Positions 18,095 to 27,529 of a DNA stretch of 64,000 bases are shown one piece after another. This DNA comes from Dissulfurimicrobium hydrothermale (GTDB lineage Bacteria > Desulfobacterota > Dissulfuribacteria > Dissulfuribacterales > Sh68). The stretch is taken from positions 1,086,306 to 1,150,305 of the forward strand of contig NZ_CP085041.1 of the NCBI RefSeq assembly GCF_022026155.1. Reading direction: 5' to 3'. The notes under the pieces were generated by a model. That model searched no databases and had not been told where the DNA came from. It saw only the letters and a program-made list of their open reading frames with translations. How positions within the stretch are numbered: the stretch's first letter is position 1; each line of letters starts with the position of its first letter. The translations under genes and the position numbers were made by a program.

Positions 18095-19063
18095 ATGAAA
18101 GGCATCCGATGCCCCCGAGTTGCATATCTACTTTTCACAATGGTCTTTGTTCTCTCTATCTATATCGGGTGCAGTAAAGATAAAGATAAAGAATCGAGAC
18201 AAGACCAAGAAAAAAACAAAGGCGTCATACGACTTGACAAGCTCTCCGCCCTTCCTGAGAAAAACAGCACAGGCGGCCCGCAACCCCTGAGGGTCGCGGT
18301 TGCCGCCATTATCTCGCCGGAAGGGACTGTTGAGTCCTACAAGCCGCTTTTAAAATATCTTGGAAAGGTCACTGAAAGACCTGTCAAACTTATACAGCGG
18401 CGCACTTACTGGGAGGTAAATGAGCTGATCGCAAAAGGCAGGGTCGATCTTGCCTTTGTCTGCACAGGGGCCTATATCCAGCAAGGCAGCGACAAAAAGA
18501 TGTCCCTGCTGGTTACGCCTCAGATAAAAGGCAAAGTGACCTACCGTGCAGTCATAATCGTGCCCTCCGCGTCGAAGGCGAGGACATTTATGGACCTCAA
18601 GGGAAGTGTCTTTGCCTTTACTGACCCCCTTTCCAATACGGGATATCTCTACCCTGCATATCTGATCAAAAAGGCCTGTTATAAGCCTGAGGATTTTTTT
18701 AAACGCACCTTTTTCACCTACAGCCACGACCGCTCCATACAGGCCGTGGCCCAAGGGCTTGCGGATGGGGCGTCTGTGGATGAAATCGTCTATGAAAACG
18801 CCATAAACAAAGACCCAGGCATAGCAAAAAAAATCCGCATCATACTTACCTCGCAGGAGTTCGGAATGCCGCCGGTCGTAGTGCCGCGCGAGCAGAACCC
18901 AACGGAAACAAAGAGATTAAAAGACATCTTTCTCCGCATGCACAAAAACAGAGACGGCAAAACCGCCCTCTTTGCCCTGGGTATTGAGAAATTTGTCGAG
19001 CCAAGGCCTGCCATCTACGAGGCCTTTTGCATAGACTACAAAGACCAGCCATGCAAAAAATAG
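18095..19063 (+). CDS. PhnD-like periplasmic binding lipoprotein, probable sensor component
   Basis: A 322-residue lipoprotein: hydrophobic leader ending in YIGC, with Cys ~26 as the lipid-attachment residue, then a charged linker rich in Lys and Asp. The rest is a PhnD-type (phosphate/phosphonate-binding-like) domain: LRVAVAAIISPEGTVESYKPLLKYL, VNELIAKGRVDLAFVCTGAY, DLKGSVFAFTDPLSNTGYL, GLADGASVDEIVYE. The same fold forms the sensing half of TtrS-type tetrathionate kinases. The gene overlaps the kinase gene that follows and no transporter genes are present, so a signalling role is more likely than uptake. The ligand, perhaps an inorganic sulfur anion, is inferred from the downstream molybdoenzyme operon. 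Confidence 0.8.
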   Translation: MKGIRCPRVAYLLFTMVFVLSIYIGCSKDKDKESRQDQEKNKGVIRLDKLSALPEKNSTGGPQPLRVAVAAIISPEGTVESYKPLLKYLGKVTERPVKLIQRRTYWEVNELIAKGRVDLAFVCTGAYIQQGSDKKMSLLVTPQIKGKVTYRAVIIVPSASKARTFMDLKGSVFAFTDPLSNTGYLYPAYLIKKACYKPEDFFKRTFFTYSHDRSIQAVAQGLADGASVDEIVYENAINKDPGIAKKIRIILTSQEFGMPPVVVPREQNPTETKRLKDIFLRMHKNRDGKTALFALGIEKFVEPRPAIYEAFCIDYKDQPCKK

Positions 19064-20532
19064 CCACACAAAACGATCGGGATGCAGCCATTCCTGGAAA
19101 AACACACTTATCTTCCAGACTTTCCTTTTTCTGGAAAATGGCGGATGCCGTGCCTTTGAATCTAAAGATCATTGGCATGGTCGTGGGCACCGCCATACTC
19201 ATCGGGACCTTTACCACACTTCAGGTCTATCGGGCCATGGAGCAGGAGTCATACAGACAGCTACGGGAGATGAGCCGCTCCATAGCAAGGGAGCTTGCAG
19301 CCAGGAGCCAGGATTATATCCTCTTAAACGACATGTTCGGCCTTACCCGTATGCTCAAGGATGCTGTAAGGAACCTGCCGGACCTCCGTTATGCCTTTAT
19401 TGTCTCTCCAAACAAGGAGGTCCTTGCGCATACCTTTGAAGGCGGGTTTCCGCTGGATCTTTTAAGGGTGGAGCATGACGCCCAGGCAGGCGTTGGGACC
19501 AAAATGCTTCAAACAAATGAAGGGCTGGTATTGGATTCATCCGCCCCCATACTTAACGGGGACATAGGGGTTGTTCGTGTGGGGGTTTCAGGGAAGGGCT
19601 CTGAAGACGCCATTACAAGGCTTATAAAGGCCCTCGTCTTTACGACACTGGGCGTGATAGTGCTTGGGATCGCCTTTTCAGGGCTTCTCACATGGGTGAT
19701 TACAAGACCTGTCATGATCTTGCTGAACGCCACGCGCATCCTCACAGAGGGTGATTTTTCAGTAAGGGCGCAAAAAAATTCCGGAGACGAGATCGGCCAG
19801 CTCACATCGGCCTTCAATCAGATGGCAGCAAAACTCGAAATGGCTGAAAGGGAGCGGCTCGAAAGGGAAGGGATAAGAGAGGAACTCCTTCAAAAAATCA
19901 TCACCGCCCAGGAAGAAGAGAGAAAGCGCATAGCAAGGGAGCTTCACGACCAGGTCGCCCAGTCTCTTGCGTCTCTGATGCTGGAGCTTAAATACCTCGA
20001 GCAGACGCAAGAGCGCAGGCTCATAACAGAGAGCATCAAGCGTCTGAGGGCCACCCTTGTCAGCGAACTTGAGTCGATCCATAACATAGCCGTTGAGCTT
20101 AGACCGTCGGTCCTGGACGACATGGGGATCACCGCGGCTCTTGAGATGTATGCGGATAAATTCATGGCAAAATACGGGATCAAGGTGGAACTCTACATAT
20201 ACGGGCTTAAAGACATACGCCTTGAGTCCTATATCGAGACAAGCCTCTATCGCATAGTACAGGAGGCCCTTACGAACGTCGCCCGCCACTCAAAGGCGGA
20301 TGCGGTGACTGTCATAATAGAATTGATCAACGGAGAGATAAGGGGTATTCTGGAAGATAATGGGGTTGGATTCGACATGGTGGCAAAGACCAGAAACAGA
20401 CTTGGCATCTACGGCATGGAAGAGAGGACAAAACTCCTCGGAGGTGAATTTAAGGTTGAATCCGAGCCTGGCCAGGGCACGATGGTGACGTTTACCATAC
20501 CCGCGGGTGTCTCAAGCGAATCGCCTCGATGA
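19051..20532 (+). CDS. NarL-type sensor histidine kinase (HAMP, HisKA_3)
   Basis: A 493-residue membrane kinase. Helix ~35-58, periplasmic sensor of about 140 residues (RYAFIVSPNKEVLAHTFEGG), helix ~193-216, HAMP ending DEIGQLTSAFNQMAAKL, then a HisKA_3 dimerisation domain with His ~299 in RIARELHDQVAQSL and a short HATPase with YRIVQEALTNVARHSKA and EDNGVGFD. The start is the ATG at 19051, inside the end of the PhnD-like gene (13-base overlap); a TTG 24 bases upstream is possible. The response-regulator gene overlaps its stop by four bases. Together the three genes form a split TtrS/TtrR-like system. Confidence 0.88.
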   Translation: MQKIATQNDRDAAIPGKTHLSSRLSFFWKMADAVPLNLKIIGMVVGTAILIGTFTTLQVYRAMEQESYRQLREMSRSIARELAARSQDYILLNDMFGLTRMLKDAVRNLPDLRYAFIVSPNKEVLAHTFEGGFPLDLLRVEHDAQAGVGTKMLQTNEGLVLDSSAPILNGDIGVVRVGVSGKGSEDAITRLIKALVFTTLGVIVLGIAFSGLLTWVITRPVMILLNATRILTEGDFSVRAQKNSGDEIGQLTSAFNQMAAKLEMAERERLEREGIREELLQKIITAQEEERKRIARELHDQVAQSLASLMLELKYLEQTQERRLITESIKRLRATLVSELESIHNIAVELRPSVLDDMGITAALEMYADKFMAKYGIKVELYIYGLKDIRLESYIETSLYRIVQEALTNVARHSKADAVTVIIELINGEIRGILEDNGVGFDMVAKTRNRLGIYGMEERTKLLGGEFKVESEPGQGTMVTFTIPAGVSSESPR

Positions 20533-21212
20533 AAAAGACGCGGGTAATAATAGTAGATGACCACACGCTGCTCCTTGCAGGACTCAAGATGCTCATTGAC
20601 GCGCAGGAAGACATGGAGGTGGTCGGAGAGGCGACGGAGGCCCATGGCGCTATCCAGGCCGTGACAGAACTCAAGCCTGATTGCGTTCTGCTTGACATAT
20701 CCATCCCTGGTGCAAGCGGGATTGAAATACTCCCTAAGCTACGCGAAAATTCCCCCGAATCGCGCATAATCATGCTCACCATGCACGAAAATCAGCAATA
20801 CCTTGAGCGAGCCATGGATGGCGGGGCCGCGGGGTTCCTCCTCAAAAAAGCCATGGACGAAGACCTGATTTACGCCATAAGATCAGTGACAAGGGGAGAG
20901 ATGTATATCTCTCCGAGCATGTTAAAAGGGCTGGTCGGAAAGATGGCGAAAGGACCTTCAAAGACCGGCGCAACCCTTGAGGACAAGGAGACCAGACTCT
21001 GGGAAGGCCTGAGCCCAAGGGAAAAAGAGGTAATGGAGAACGTCGCCAGGGGCTTTACATGCAGGGAGATCGCCGAGCTCTATAACCTCAGCGAAAAGAC
21101 TGTAACTACATACCGGTCAAGGGCCTTCATAAAACTGGGTCTCCAGAGCCGGTCCGAGCTCGTGGCCCTGGCGTTGAAACTTGGCATCCTGAAAAAAGAC
21201 GATGAGATGTAA
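20529..21212 (+). CDS. LuxR/NarL-family response regulator
   Basis: A 227-residue regulator. The receiver has the acidic pair in VIIVDDHTLL, phospho-acceptor Asp56 in CVLLDISIPG and the conserved Lys in GFLLKKAM. The C-terminal helix-turn-helix reads LSPREKEVMENVARGFTCREIA and KTVTTYRSRAFIKLGL, typical of the LuxR class. It is the cognate partner of the kinase whose stop it overlaps. The next gene downstream, 167 bases on, starts the molybdoenzyme operon on the same strand, which is its most likely target (inference). No binding site could be defined. Confidence 0.92.
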   Translation: MKKTRVIIVDDHTLLLAGLKMLIDAQEDMEVVGEATEAHGAIQAVTELKPDCVLLDISIPGASGIEILPKLRENSPESRIIMLTMHENQQYLERAMDGGAAGFLLKKAMDEDLIYAIRSVTRGEMYISPSMLKGLVGKMAKGPSKTGATLEDKETRLWEGLSPREKEVMENVARGFTCREIAELYNLSEKTVTTYRSRAFIKLGLQSRSELVALALKLGILKKDDEM

Positions 21213-21379
21213 TCATTTTCCCTACAAATATCTCTTAAACATAGACATTATCCTGACATAACCCCGCAAGTCCCTTCCTTTAATTCCTACAAAAGTATCA
21301 AGCTTTCCCCGCTTATTTTTTTATTCAACAACCCTATTATTCCATATCATGATTACAAAATCATACGAGGGGGCTGTGA

Positions 21380-22108
21380 ATGGCCATAATTGACATCGAA
21401 CCTCAGGAAGAAATACGGCAAAGGATGATGAATGATCTCAAACGCGCCCTTAAAAAACCCATGAATAAAAGGCACTGGGTCATGGTGATCGATCTGGGAA
21501 AATGCGTCGGATGCCACGCCTGCACCACGGCGTGCGTGGCTGAAAATCACCTGCCGCCAGGGATTGTTTACCGCCCGGTCATGGAAAAGGAGATAGGCCG
21601 GTATCCAAATGTCAGAAAGACATTTCTGCCAAGGCCCTGCATGCAGTGCGACAATCCGCCCTGTATCAAGGTCTGCCCGGCAAGCGCCACATGGAAACGG
21701 CCGGACGGCATAGTCGAGATCGACTATGACAAATGTATCGGCTGCCGTTATTGCATAAACGCCTGCCCATATTCTGCCAGGACCTTTGACAAGGGTTTTT
21801 ATTATTGCGACGACACGCCCTTTGTCCCTGACTATGAAAAACTGCCTTCCTTTGAATACGGCAAGGAATGGCCGAGAAAGAACAGGGATGACTCCCCTGT
21901 CGGCAACGCGCGGAAATGCACCTTTTGCCTGCATCGGGTTGAAAAGGGCATCCTGCCCGCCTGTGTCACCACATGCCTTGGAGACGCCACCTACTTCGGC
22001 GATTCCAACGACCCAGACAGCCTGGTCTCCGCGCTGCTCGGCTCGCCGAGGCTCATGAGGTTGAAAGAGGAATTCGGCACCCATCCAAGCACATTTTACC
22101 TGGTCTAA
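21380..22108 (+). CDS. Iron-sulfur subunit of a molybdopterin oxidoreductase (DmsB/TtrB/PsrB type)
   Basis: A 242-residue electron-transfer subunit with four ferredoxin-type Cys clusters: [35 protein letters not shown], and a fourth built from CTFC and CVTTC. It would carry electrons between the NrfD-type quinone subunit and the molybdenum catalytic subunit. There is no signal peptide; such subunits usually cross the membrane with their Tat-exported partner. GAGGGGG precedes the ATG. A short inverted repeat ATGATT..AATCAT lies just upstream of the ribosome site. First gene of a B-C-A ordered operon. Confidence 0.9.
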   Translation: MAIIDIEPQEEIRQRMMNDLKRALKKPMNKRHWVMVIDLGKCVGCHACTTACVAENHLPPGIVYRPVMEKEIGRYPNVRKTFLPRPCMQCDNPPCIKVCPASATWKRPDGIVEIDYDKCIGCRYCINACPYSARTFDKGFYYCDDTPFVPDYEKLPSFEYGKEWPRKNRDDSPVGNARKCTFCLHRVEKGILPACVTTCLGDATYFGDSNDPDSLVSALLGSPRLMRLKEEFGTHPSTFYLV

Positions 22109-22125
22109 TAAAAGGAGGCTTGAAT

Positions 22126-23388
22126 ATGAAAAAACAGATCGCAAGCTTGATATGGCTTATCGCCATTATAGGATTCGTTATAGGGTGTTACGGCATATAC
22201 CAGAGGTTCGCCTTCGGGCACAGGTTGACCGATTACGGCTCCTACATCCCATGGGGCCTCTGGGTTGCAACATATATCTACTTCATCGGCCTTTCTGCAG
22301 GCTCCTTCCTTCTCTCTACCCTCGTTTACGTGGTCAAGATCGAAAAACTGGAAAAGATAGGCAAGCTCTCACTCTTTACCGCCTTTGGTTGTCTGATAGC
22401 CGCGCTCATCTCCATCTGGCTCGATCTTGGCCATGAATTCAGGGTTTACAGGGTTATCCTCCACCCCAACTTCAAATCCATGATGTCCTGGATGGGTATA
22501 CTATACTCAAGCTATTTCGTGGTCATCCTGTTTGAGCTCTGGTTTGCAATGCGGGTAGATCTCATCAAAACGGCCTCAATCGGGACAGGGCTCATTGCGG
22601 CTGTCTGTCGATTCCTCGCGCTTGGAAGTTCAGACACCTCGGATAAGTCAAGGGCCAGGGACAGCAGGGTCTTAAAGGTCCTGGGTTCCATCGGCGTACC
22701 CCTTGCCATCGCATTCCACGGCGGGGTCGGTATGCTCTTTGCTGTAGTAGGTGCGCGCACTTACTGGCACAGTGGACTGACGCCGATAGTATTTCTTGTG
22801 GGGGCGCTTGCATCAGGCGGGGCGCTTCTGACCGCCATCGTCTATGTCTGGGGACCTGACAGAAACAGACCTCAATTTGAAGACATGATGCGGTTTCTGG
22901 GCAAAATAGTCCTGTCCCTTGTCCTTTTAGACCTACTGTTTGAGATATCCGAATATTTTGTTGGCATGTATGCCGGTATCCCTGACGAGGCCATACCGAT
23001 AAAGGCGGTGCTCTTCGGGCATTACTGGTACGTATTCTGGGTCGTCCATGTCCTTTTCGGTGTCATCGTACCTGTCTGGATATTCACCAGAAACGCCGTA
23101 TCAAGACCTGTTGGAAAAACCAGTCCAGGGGCTATCGCCTTTGCCGCACTGCTGGTGGCAGTCACCTTTATGGCGCTGAGACTCAATATCGTCATTCCGG
23201 CCCAGATAAACCCGGAGATAGAGGGGCTTCAGTATGCCTTTATGGGCCCAGGACTTAACTACACATATCTGCCGACCGTATCCGAGTGGCTGGTTACTAT
23301 CTGGATCGCATCTTTTGGGCTGCTTCTCTTCCTGATCGGATACAACGTGCTCCCAATAGTAAACAAAGATGATAAGGAGGTTGCATAA
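22126..23388 (+). CDS. NrfD/PsrC-family membrane subunit
   Basis: A 420-residue polytopic membrane protein with about ten helices that anchors the complex and exchanges electrons with quinone. The start MKKQIASLIWLIAIIGF, GSYIPWGLWVATYIYFIGLSAGS and FHGGVGMLFAVVGAR fit the NrfD/PsrC family. The ATG at 22126 has a strong AAGGAGG 8 bases before it and falls 17 bases after the FeS subunit; the reading frame is open further upstream but that part overlaps the FeS gene. The stop overlaps the next ATG by one base. Confidence 0.9.
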   Translation: MKKQIASLIWLIAIIGFVIGCYGIYQRFAFGHRLTDYGSYIPWGLWVATYIYFIGLSAGSFLLSTLVYVVKIEKLEKIGKLSLFTAFGCLIAALISIWLDLGHEFRVYRVILHPNFKSMMSWMGILYSSYFVVILFELWFAMRVDLIKTASIGTGLIAAVCRFLALGSSDTSDKSRARDSRVLKVLGSIGVPLAIAFHGGVGMLFAVVGARTYWHSGLTPIVFLVGALASGGALLTAIVYVWGPDRNRPQFEDMMRFLGKIVLSLVLLDLLFEISEYFVGMYAGIPDEAIPIKAVLFGHYWYVFWVVHVLFGVIVPVWIFTRNAVSRPVGKTSPGAIAFAALLVAVTFMALRLNIVIPAQINPEIEGLQYAFMGPGLNYTYLPTVSEWLVTIWIASFGLLLFLIGYNVLPIVNKDDKEVA

Positions 23389-26300
23389 TGAGCGCCAAAA
23401 AACAGGAAAAAGATATGAAGACAAACAAGGTTATCGAGGTTGATGGCGAAAAGATACATATACAGATGACCCGCAGGGGTTTTTTAAAGAGCACTGCGTT
23501 CCTGGGCGGCCTTGCGGCGGCATCTCAGGTCCCGGGCCTTGGACTCCTGGAGACTGCGAGGGCAAAGGGTCTTCTTGGCAACAACTATCCATTCGACAAC
23601 GCGGAAAACGTCATCTATTCATGCTGTCTCCAGTGCCATACCGCGTGCACCATCAAGTGCAAAATATTAGACGGTGTCATGGTGAGCGTGGCTGGCAATC
23701 CATATAGCCCTATGAACATGAACCCTCAGCTTTCATATGACACAAAACCCCAGGAAGCAGTCCTGTATGATGGTCGTCTCTGCCCAAAGGGCAACGCAGG
23801 GGTCCAGACCCTCTATGACCCGTACAGGATAAGAAAGGTCTTGAAGAGAAAGCCCGGCACCAACCGTGGTGAAAACAAATGGATCACAGTGGACTTTGAT
23901 CAGGCCATAACCGAGATAGTAAACGGCGGTAACATCTTTGGCGAAGGAAATGTCCCTGGACTTAAAGAGATTTACGCGGTTCGCGACCCTGCCATTATGA
24001 AATCCCTGAAGGAAGACTCTGAAAAGGTCGCAAAGAAAGAGATGAGCCTTGATGACTTCAAGTCGAAGCACCAGGAATACCTCCACCTCCTTATAGACCC
24101 GGATCACCCTGACCTTGGCCCGAAGAACAACCAATTCGTATTCCTGGCCGGCCGTATCGAGGGTAGCAGGCATGAATTTGCAAAGAGGTGGACCAAGGAC
24201 GCCTTTGGATCGGTCAACTGCTATGAGCACACAACCGTGTGTGAACAGTCACACCATATAGCATACAAGCAGTTTACGGCCTCATACGAATATGACAAGA
24301 AAAAATGGAAAGACGGCAAGGCCCATATGAAACCGGATGTGCCGAACTGCGAGTTTGTAATCTTTTTCGGCACAAGCCCGTTTGAGGCGAACTTCGGCCC
24401 GACGAGCTGGACGTCATACATCATGAACGCCCAGGCGAAACGCAATTTCCGTTTTGCCGTGGTTGACCCGCGGCTCAGCAATACCGCGGCCAAGGCAAAC
24501 TACTGGGTGCCAATAAAACCAGGTGGAGATGCGGCCTTTGCCCTTGGCATGGCGAGATGGATCATCGAAAACAACAGATATAATGAGGCCTACTTAAGGG
24601 CGGCAAACCGCGTGGCGGCCAAGGCAAACGGGGATACCACCTGGTCCAACGCATCTCACCTTGTCATGCTCTCTAAAGACGGGAAGCGCGGCGAGAGGCT
24701 GTTGAGAAGCGATGACTGCGGGCTTTCTCCATCTGATCGCTTCGTCGTAAGCGCAGGGGGAAAACTTGTGGCCTTTGACCCCTATACAGAAGAGGGCCAG
24801 CCAGTAGTGGGCGATCTCCTTGCCGAAGGCGAGATAAGAGGCGTCAAGTACAAGACGGCATTTTCGCTCTTTAAGGACGTCGTCATGGAAAAGGGCCTTG
24901 ACGAGTGGGCCGAAGAGGCGGGCATCCCGGTCAAGCAGATAATAGAGGTCGCCAGGGAATTCACCAGCCACGGCAGAAAGGCCGTGGCTGACATGTACCG
25001 CGGCCCGGTACAGCACACGAATGGCTACTATAACGGCCGGTGCATACTCGCCCTAAATCTTATGGTCGGCAACGGCGACTGGAAGGGCGGCCTCTCGGCA
25101 GGAGGCGGCGGCTGGGATATGGACGGCGGCAAGGAGGGGCAACCCTTCCCGTTAAAGACGCTGCATCCCAATAAGCTTGGTTCTTTCGGGGTGCATATCA
25201 CCAGGGAGCAGAGGCATTATGAGGATACCACCATGTTTCAAAAATATGGGTATCCGGCCAGGAGGACCTGGTATCCATATACCGGCGATGTCTATCAGGA
25301 GGTGATCCCGAGCGCGGCCGACGGATACCCATATGCCATAGGGGTGCTCTTTATACACATGGGCACCCCAGCCCTTTCAGTCCCGGGGGCGAATTCGACC
25401 ATCGATATCTTACGTGATCCAAAAAAGATACCCCTCGTATTGTCCGACGACATCGTAATTGGGGAGACCACGATGTATTCGGACTACATCTTCCCTGACA
25501 CCGCTATATGGGAAAGATGGACAACGCAAAGCTGCCCTCCGAACATCTTGACAGCTTCAAGTACTGTGAGACAGCCTGCTGTGGAACCCCCCACGGAGAT
25601 ATGCACTGTTTTCGGCCAGAAACAGCACATCTCGATGGAGGCCGTGATGCTTGCCATTGCCGAAAAACTGGGGCTTTCCGGTTACGGGCCGGACGGCTTC
25701 GGACCAGGCATGCCGTTTACCCATCGGGATGAATATTATCTTAAGTTTGTCGCCAACATCGCCTATGGCAACAAGGCCGGTAAAGACAAGGCGCCCATTG
25801 CGGATCAGGAAGAGCTCGAACTCTTCAGAAAGGCAAGGAGGCACCTTTCCAAGGCGGTCTTTGATGAAGAAAGATGGAAAAAGGCCGTTGGCAATGATGA
25901 AGATCTCTGGCGCAGGGTCGTCTACGTGCTAAACCGCGGCGGGCGTTTTGAAGACGCAAGCAAGGCATACGAAGGCGACAAGGTAACGCATCAATATAAA
26001 AATCAGTTCAACCTGTTCTGTGAGGCGGTGGCCACTGGAAGACACAGCATGACAGGGAAGAACTTCTCCGGTCTTCCAATTGCCGAGCCAGTGCGTGACG
26101 CAGCGGGCAGAGATATCCATTTCTCAGGCGAATTTCCATTCCAGCTCTTTACCTACAAACTGATCATGGGCGGTCAGTCAAGAACCATAGGTAACTACTG
26201 GACCATGGTGGCCCAGCAGGGGCAGAACTATGTTCAGATGAATAGACGGGATGCAGAGAAATTTGGCCTCAAAGACGGAGACCTGGTGCGTCTTGAGGGA

Positions 26301-26612
26301 CCAACCAACCTCAAAGGGACCATCCCGCTCTTGCCGGGCGTTGAGAAACCTGTGACCGGCGTGCTCAAGACCGAGGAAGGCATACGCCCCGGAACCGTGG
26401 CTGTAAGCTGGAGTTACGGCCACTGGGCCTACGGTTCACAGGATGTGTCGGTTGACGGCGCACTTATCAAGGGGGACAAGAGGCGCGCAACAGGTATCTG
26501 TCCGAACTCAGTAATGATGGTGGATCAGACAGTCAAAAACACATGCCTCTCCGACCCGATCGGCGGGAGCTGTTCCTTCTATGATTCATGGGTCAGGGTG
26601 GTAAGGGCCTGA
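23388..26612 (+). CDS. Tat-exported molybdopterin oxidoreductase catalytic subunit (TtrA/PsrA/ArrA-like)
   Basis: A 1074-residue catalytic subunit of the DMSO-reductase superfamily. A twin-arginine signal (TRRGFLKS, residues ~28-35) is followed by a hydrophobic stretch and ARA cleavage region, placing the enzyme in the periplasm. One 4Fe-4S site is formed by Cys80, Cys83, Cys87 and Cys132 (LCPKGNAG). HTTVCEQSHH at ~281-290 offers Cys285 as a possible molybdenum ligand, as in polysulfide, thiosulfate and tetrathionate reductases. The length fits TtrA and ArrA better than the shorter PsrA/PhsA. The rhodanese lipoprotein next door favours a sulfur substrate, but the exact substrate and direction cannot be settled from sequence. 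Confidence 0.85.
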   Translation: MSAKKQEKDMKTNKVIEVDGEKIHIQMTRRGFLKSTAFLGGLAAASQVPGLGLLETARAKGLLGNNYPFDNAENVIYSCCLQCHTACTIKCKILDGVMVSVAGNPYSPMNMNPQLSYDTKPQEAVLYDGRLCPKGNAGVQTLYDPYRIRKVLKRKPGTNRGENKWITVDFDQAITEIVNGGNIFGEGNVPGLKEIYAVRDPAIMKSLKEDSEKVAKKEMSLDDFKSKHQEYLHLLIDPDHPDLGPKNNQFVFLAGRIEGSRHEFAKRWTKDAFGSVNCYEHTTVCEQSHHIAYKQFTASYEYDKKKWKDGKAHMKPDVPNCEFVIFFGTSPFEANFGPTSWTSYIMNAQAKRNFRFAVVDPRLSNTAAKANYWVPIKPGGDAAFALGMARWIIENNRYNEAYLRAANRVAAKANGDTTWSNASHLVMLSKDGKRGERLLRSDDCGLSPSDRFVVSAGGKLVAFDPYTEEGQPVVGDLLAEGEIRGVKYKTAFSLFKDVVMEKGLDEWAEEAGIPVKQIIEVAREFTSHGRKAVADMYRGPVQHTNGYYNGRCILALNLMVGNGDWKGGLSAGGGGWDMDGGKEGQPFPLKTLHPNKLGSFGVHITREQRHYEDTTMFQKYGYPARRTWYPYTGDVYQEVIPSAADGYPYAIGVLFIHMGTPALSVPGANSTIDILRDPKKIPLVLSDDIVIGETTMYSDYIFPDTAIWERWTTQSCPPNILTASSTVRQPAVEPPTEICTVFGQKQHISMEAVMLAIAEKLGLSGYGPDGFGPGMPFTHRDEYYLKFVANIAYGNKAGKDKAPIADQEELELFRKARRHLSKAVFDEERWKKAVGNDEDLWRRVVYVLNRGGRFEDASKAYEGDKVTHQYKNQFNLFCEAVATGRHSMTGKNFSGLPIAEPVRDAAGRDIHFSGEFPFQLFTYKLIMGGQSRTIGNYWTMVAQQGQNYVQMNRRDAEKFGLKDGDLVRLEGPTNLKGTIPLLPGVEKPVTGVLKTEEGIRPGTVAVSWSYGHWAYGSQDVSVDGALIKGDKRRATGICPNSVMMVDQTVKNTCLSDPIGGSCSFYDSWVRVVRA

Positions 26613-26630
26613 GGTAAAAGCGCTGACGAT

Positions 26631-27410
26631 ATGACAACGAGGACGTTGCTCTACTACACGGTCATCTTCATGACCCTCCTTCTCACACTGGACGGTTGCT
26701 CAGGCGATGGGGGCCAAAACCCTCCAGCCCCAGCGCCTGAGAACAGCCGCCAGACTGGGGCATTACCCCCAACAGGGGATGCCGCCTCGCTGATACAAAA
26801 GGGAGAAGATGCATTCAAGGCGGCAAGATACAAGGATGCCGTATCATTCTACAGACAGGCCGTCTTGCTGACACAGCCAGGATCCGCGGGGTCTTCAAGG
26901 TCTCCAAAGTCACCAAAGTCAGATGATGTCTGTACCCTCTACAACCAGGCGCTTCTGGCCTGGGCCGGGGATCAGTACCTCTCATCCATACCTAAAGACA
27001 GATACGAAATCCCGCCTGGGCGATTCTCGGCAGACATAAAGCAGGGCAAAAGGTATTTCATTGTCGATGTAAGGGAACCGTATGAATTCGACAAGGGCCA
27101 CCTTGAAGGGGCGATAAATATCCCGCTTCGGGAGTTTATGAAACACCTTGATCTGCTTCCAGGGAAAGGGGCCTCGATACTGCTTGTCTGCCATACAGAG
27201 AGGCGGGCCAACCATGTGTTGGTGATCTTGAGGGAACTTGGATACTCAAATGTATATGTACTTAAGAGTGGCTATGAGGAATACCTCAAGTGGCTTAAAA
27301 ATCCAAAAGAAGGGGGTGGTAGTAAACAAAATGGAGGTAAGGGTCCATCATCGCATAAACCTAAAAGTTCACCAAATGGTTCGGATGAAGAAGAGGATTT
27401 CGGATGTTGA
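26631..27410 (+). CDS. Rhodanese-domain lipoprotein
   Basis: A 259-residue lipoprotein with a leader ending LDGC (Cys ~23), a short TPR-like helical region (DAFKAARYKDAVSFYRQAV) and a rhodanese domain at ~130-225: FIVDVREPYEFDKGHLEGAINIP, then the active-site loop beginning at Cys in LLVCHTERRA. Rhodaneses carry sulfane sulfur as a Cys-persulfide. The C-terminal ~35 residues are a low-complexity tail of Gly, Ser, Lys and Pro ending in acidic residues and Cys. It lies 18 bases after the catalytic subunit, so it is probably part of the same operon and may accept or deliver sulfur for that enzyme. Confidence 0.85.
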   Translation: MTTRTLLYYTVIFMTLLLTLDGCSGDGGQNPPAPAPENSRQTGALPPTGDAASLIQKGEDAFKAARYKDAVSFYRQAVLLTQPGSAGSSRSPKSPKSDDVCTLYNQALLAWAGDQYLSSIPKDRYEIPPGRFSADIKQGKRYFIVDVREPYEFDKGHLEGAINIPLREFMKHLDLLPGKGASILLVCHTERRANHVLVILRELGYSNVYVLKSGYEEYLKWLKNPKEGGGSKQNGGKGPSSHKPKSSPNGSDEEEDFGC

Positions 27411-27442
27411 TGGGATGCTGGAGCTGATCACTGTAACATTTT

Positions 27443-27469
27443 TGTCATAGTCTCGTTACGGCTATGACA
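27443..27469 (+). other. Hairpin-forming inverted repeat
   Basis: TGTCATAG and CTATGACA form an 8-base perfect stem with an 11-base loop between the rhodanese gene and the porin gene. No T-run follows on the plus strand, so it is not a standard terminator; it could be an mRNA processing or stability element or a binding site. Confidence 0.4.
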
Positions 27470-27529
27470 CAAGAGGCGTTTAATAAAAAAGTATTTCCAA
27501 CCATCAATAAATAAAAAGGAGGAAGTGAA

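Noticed and set aside
21353-22144. A 263-residue open frame on the minus strand
   Set aside because: It is opposite the FeS subunit gene, whose Cys clusters are clear; the minus-strand protein has no recognisable pattern or ribosome site.
23388-26612. Naming the catalytic subunit as tetrathionate, arsenate or polysulfide reductase
   Set aside because: The families share the Tat signal and cluster motif; length and context favour but do not prove any one, so no gene symbol is given.
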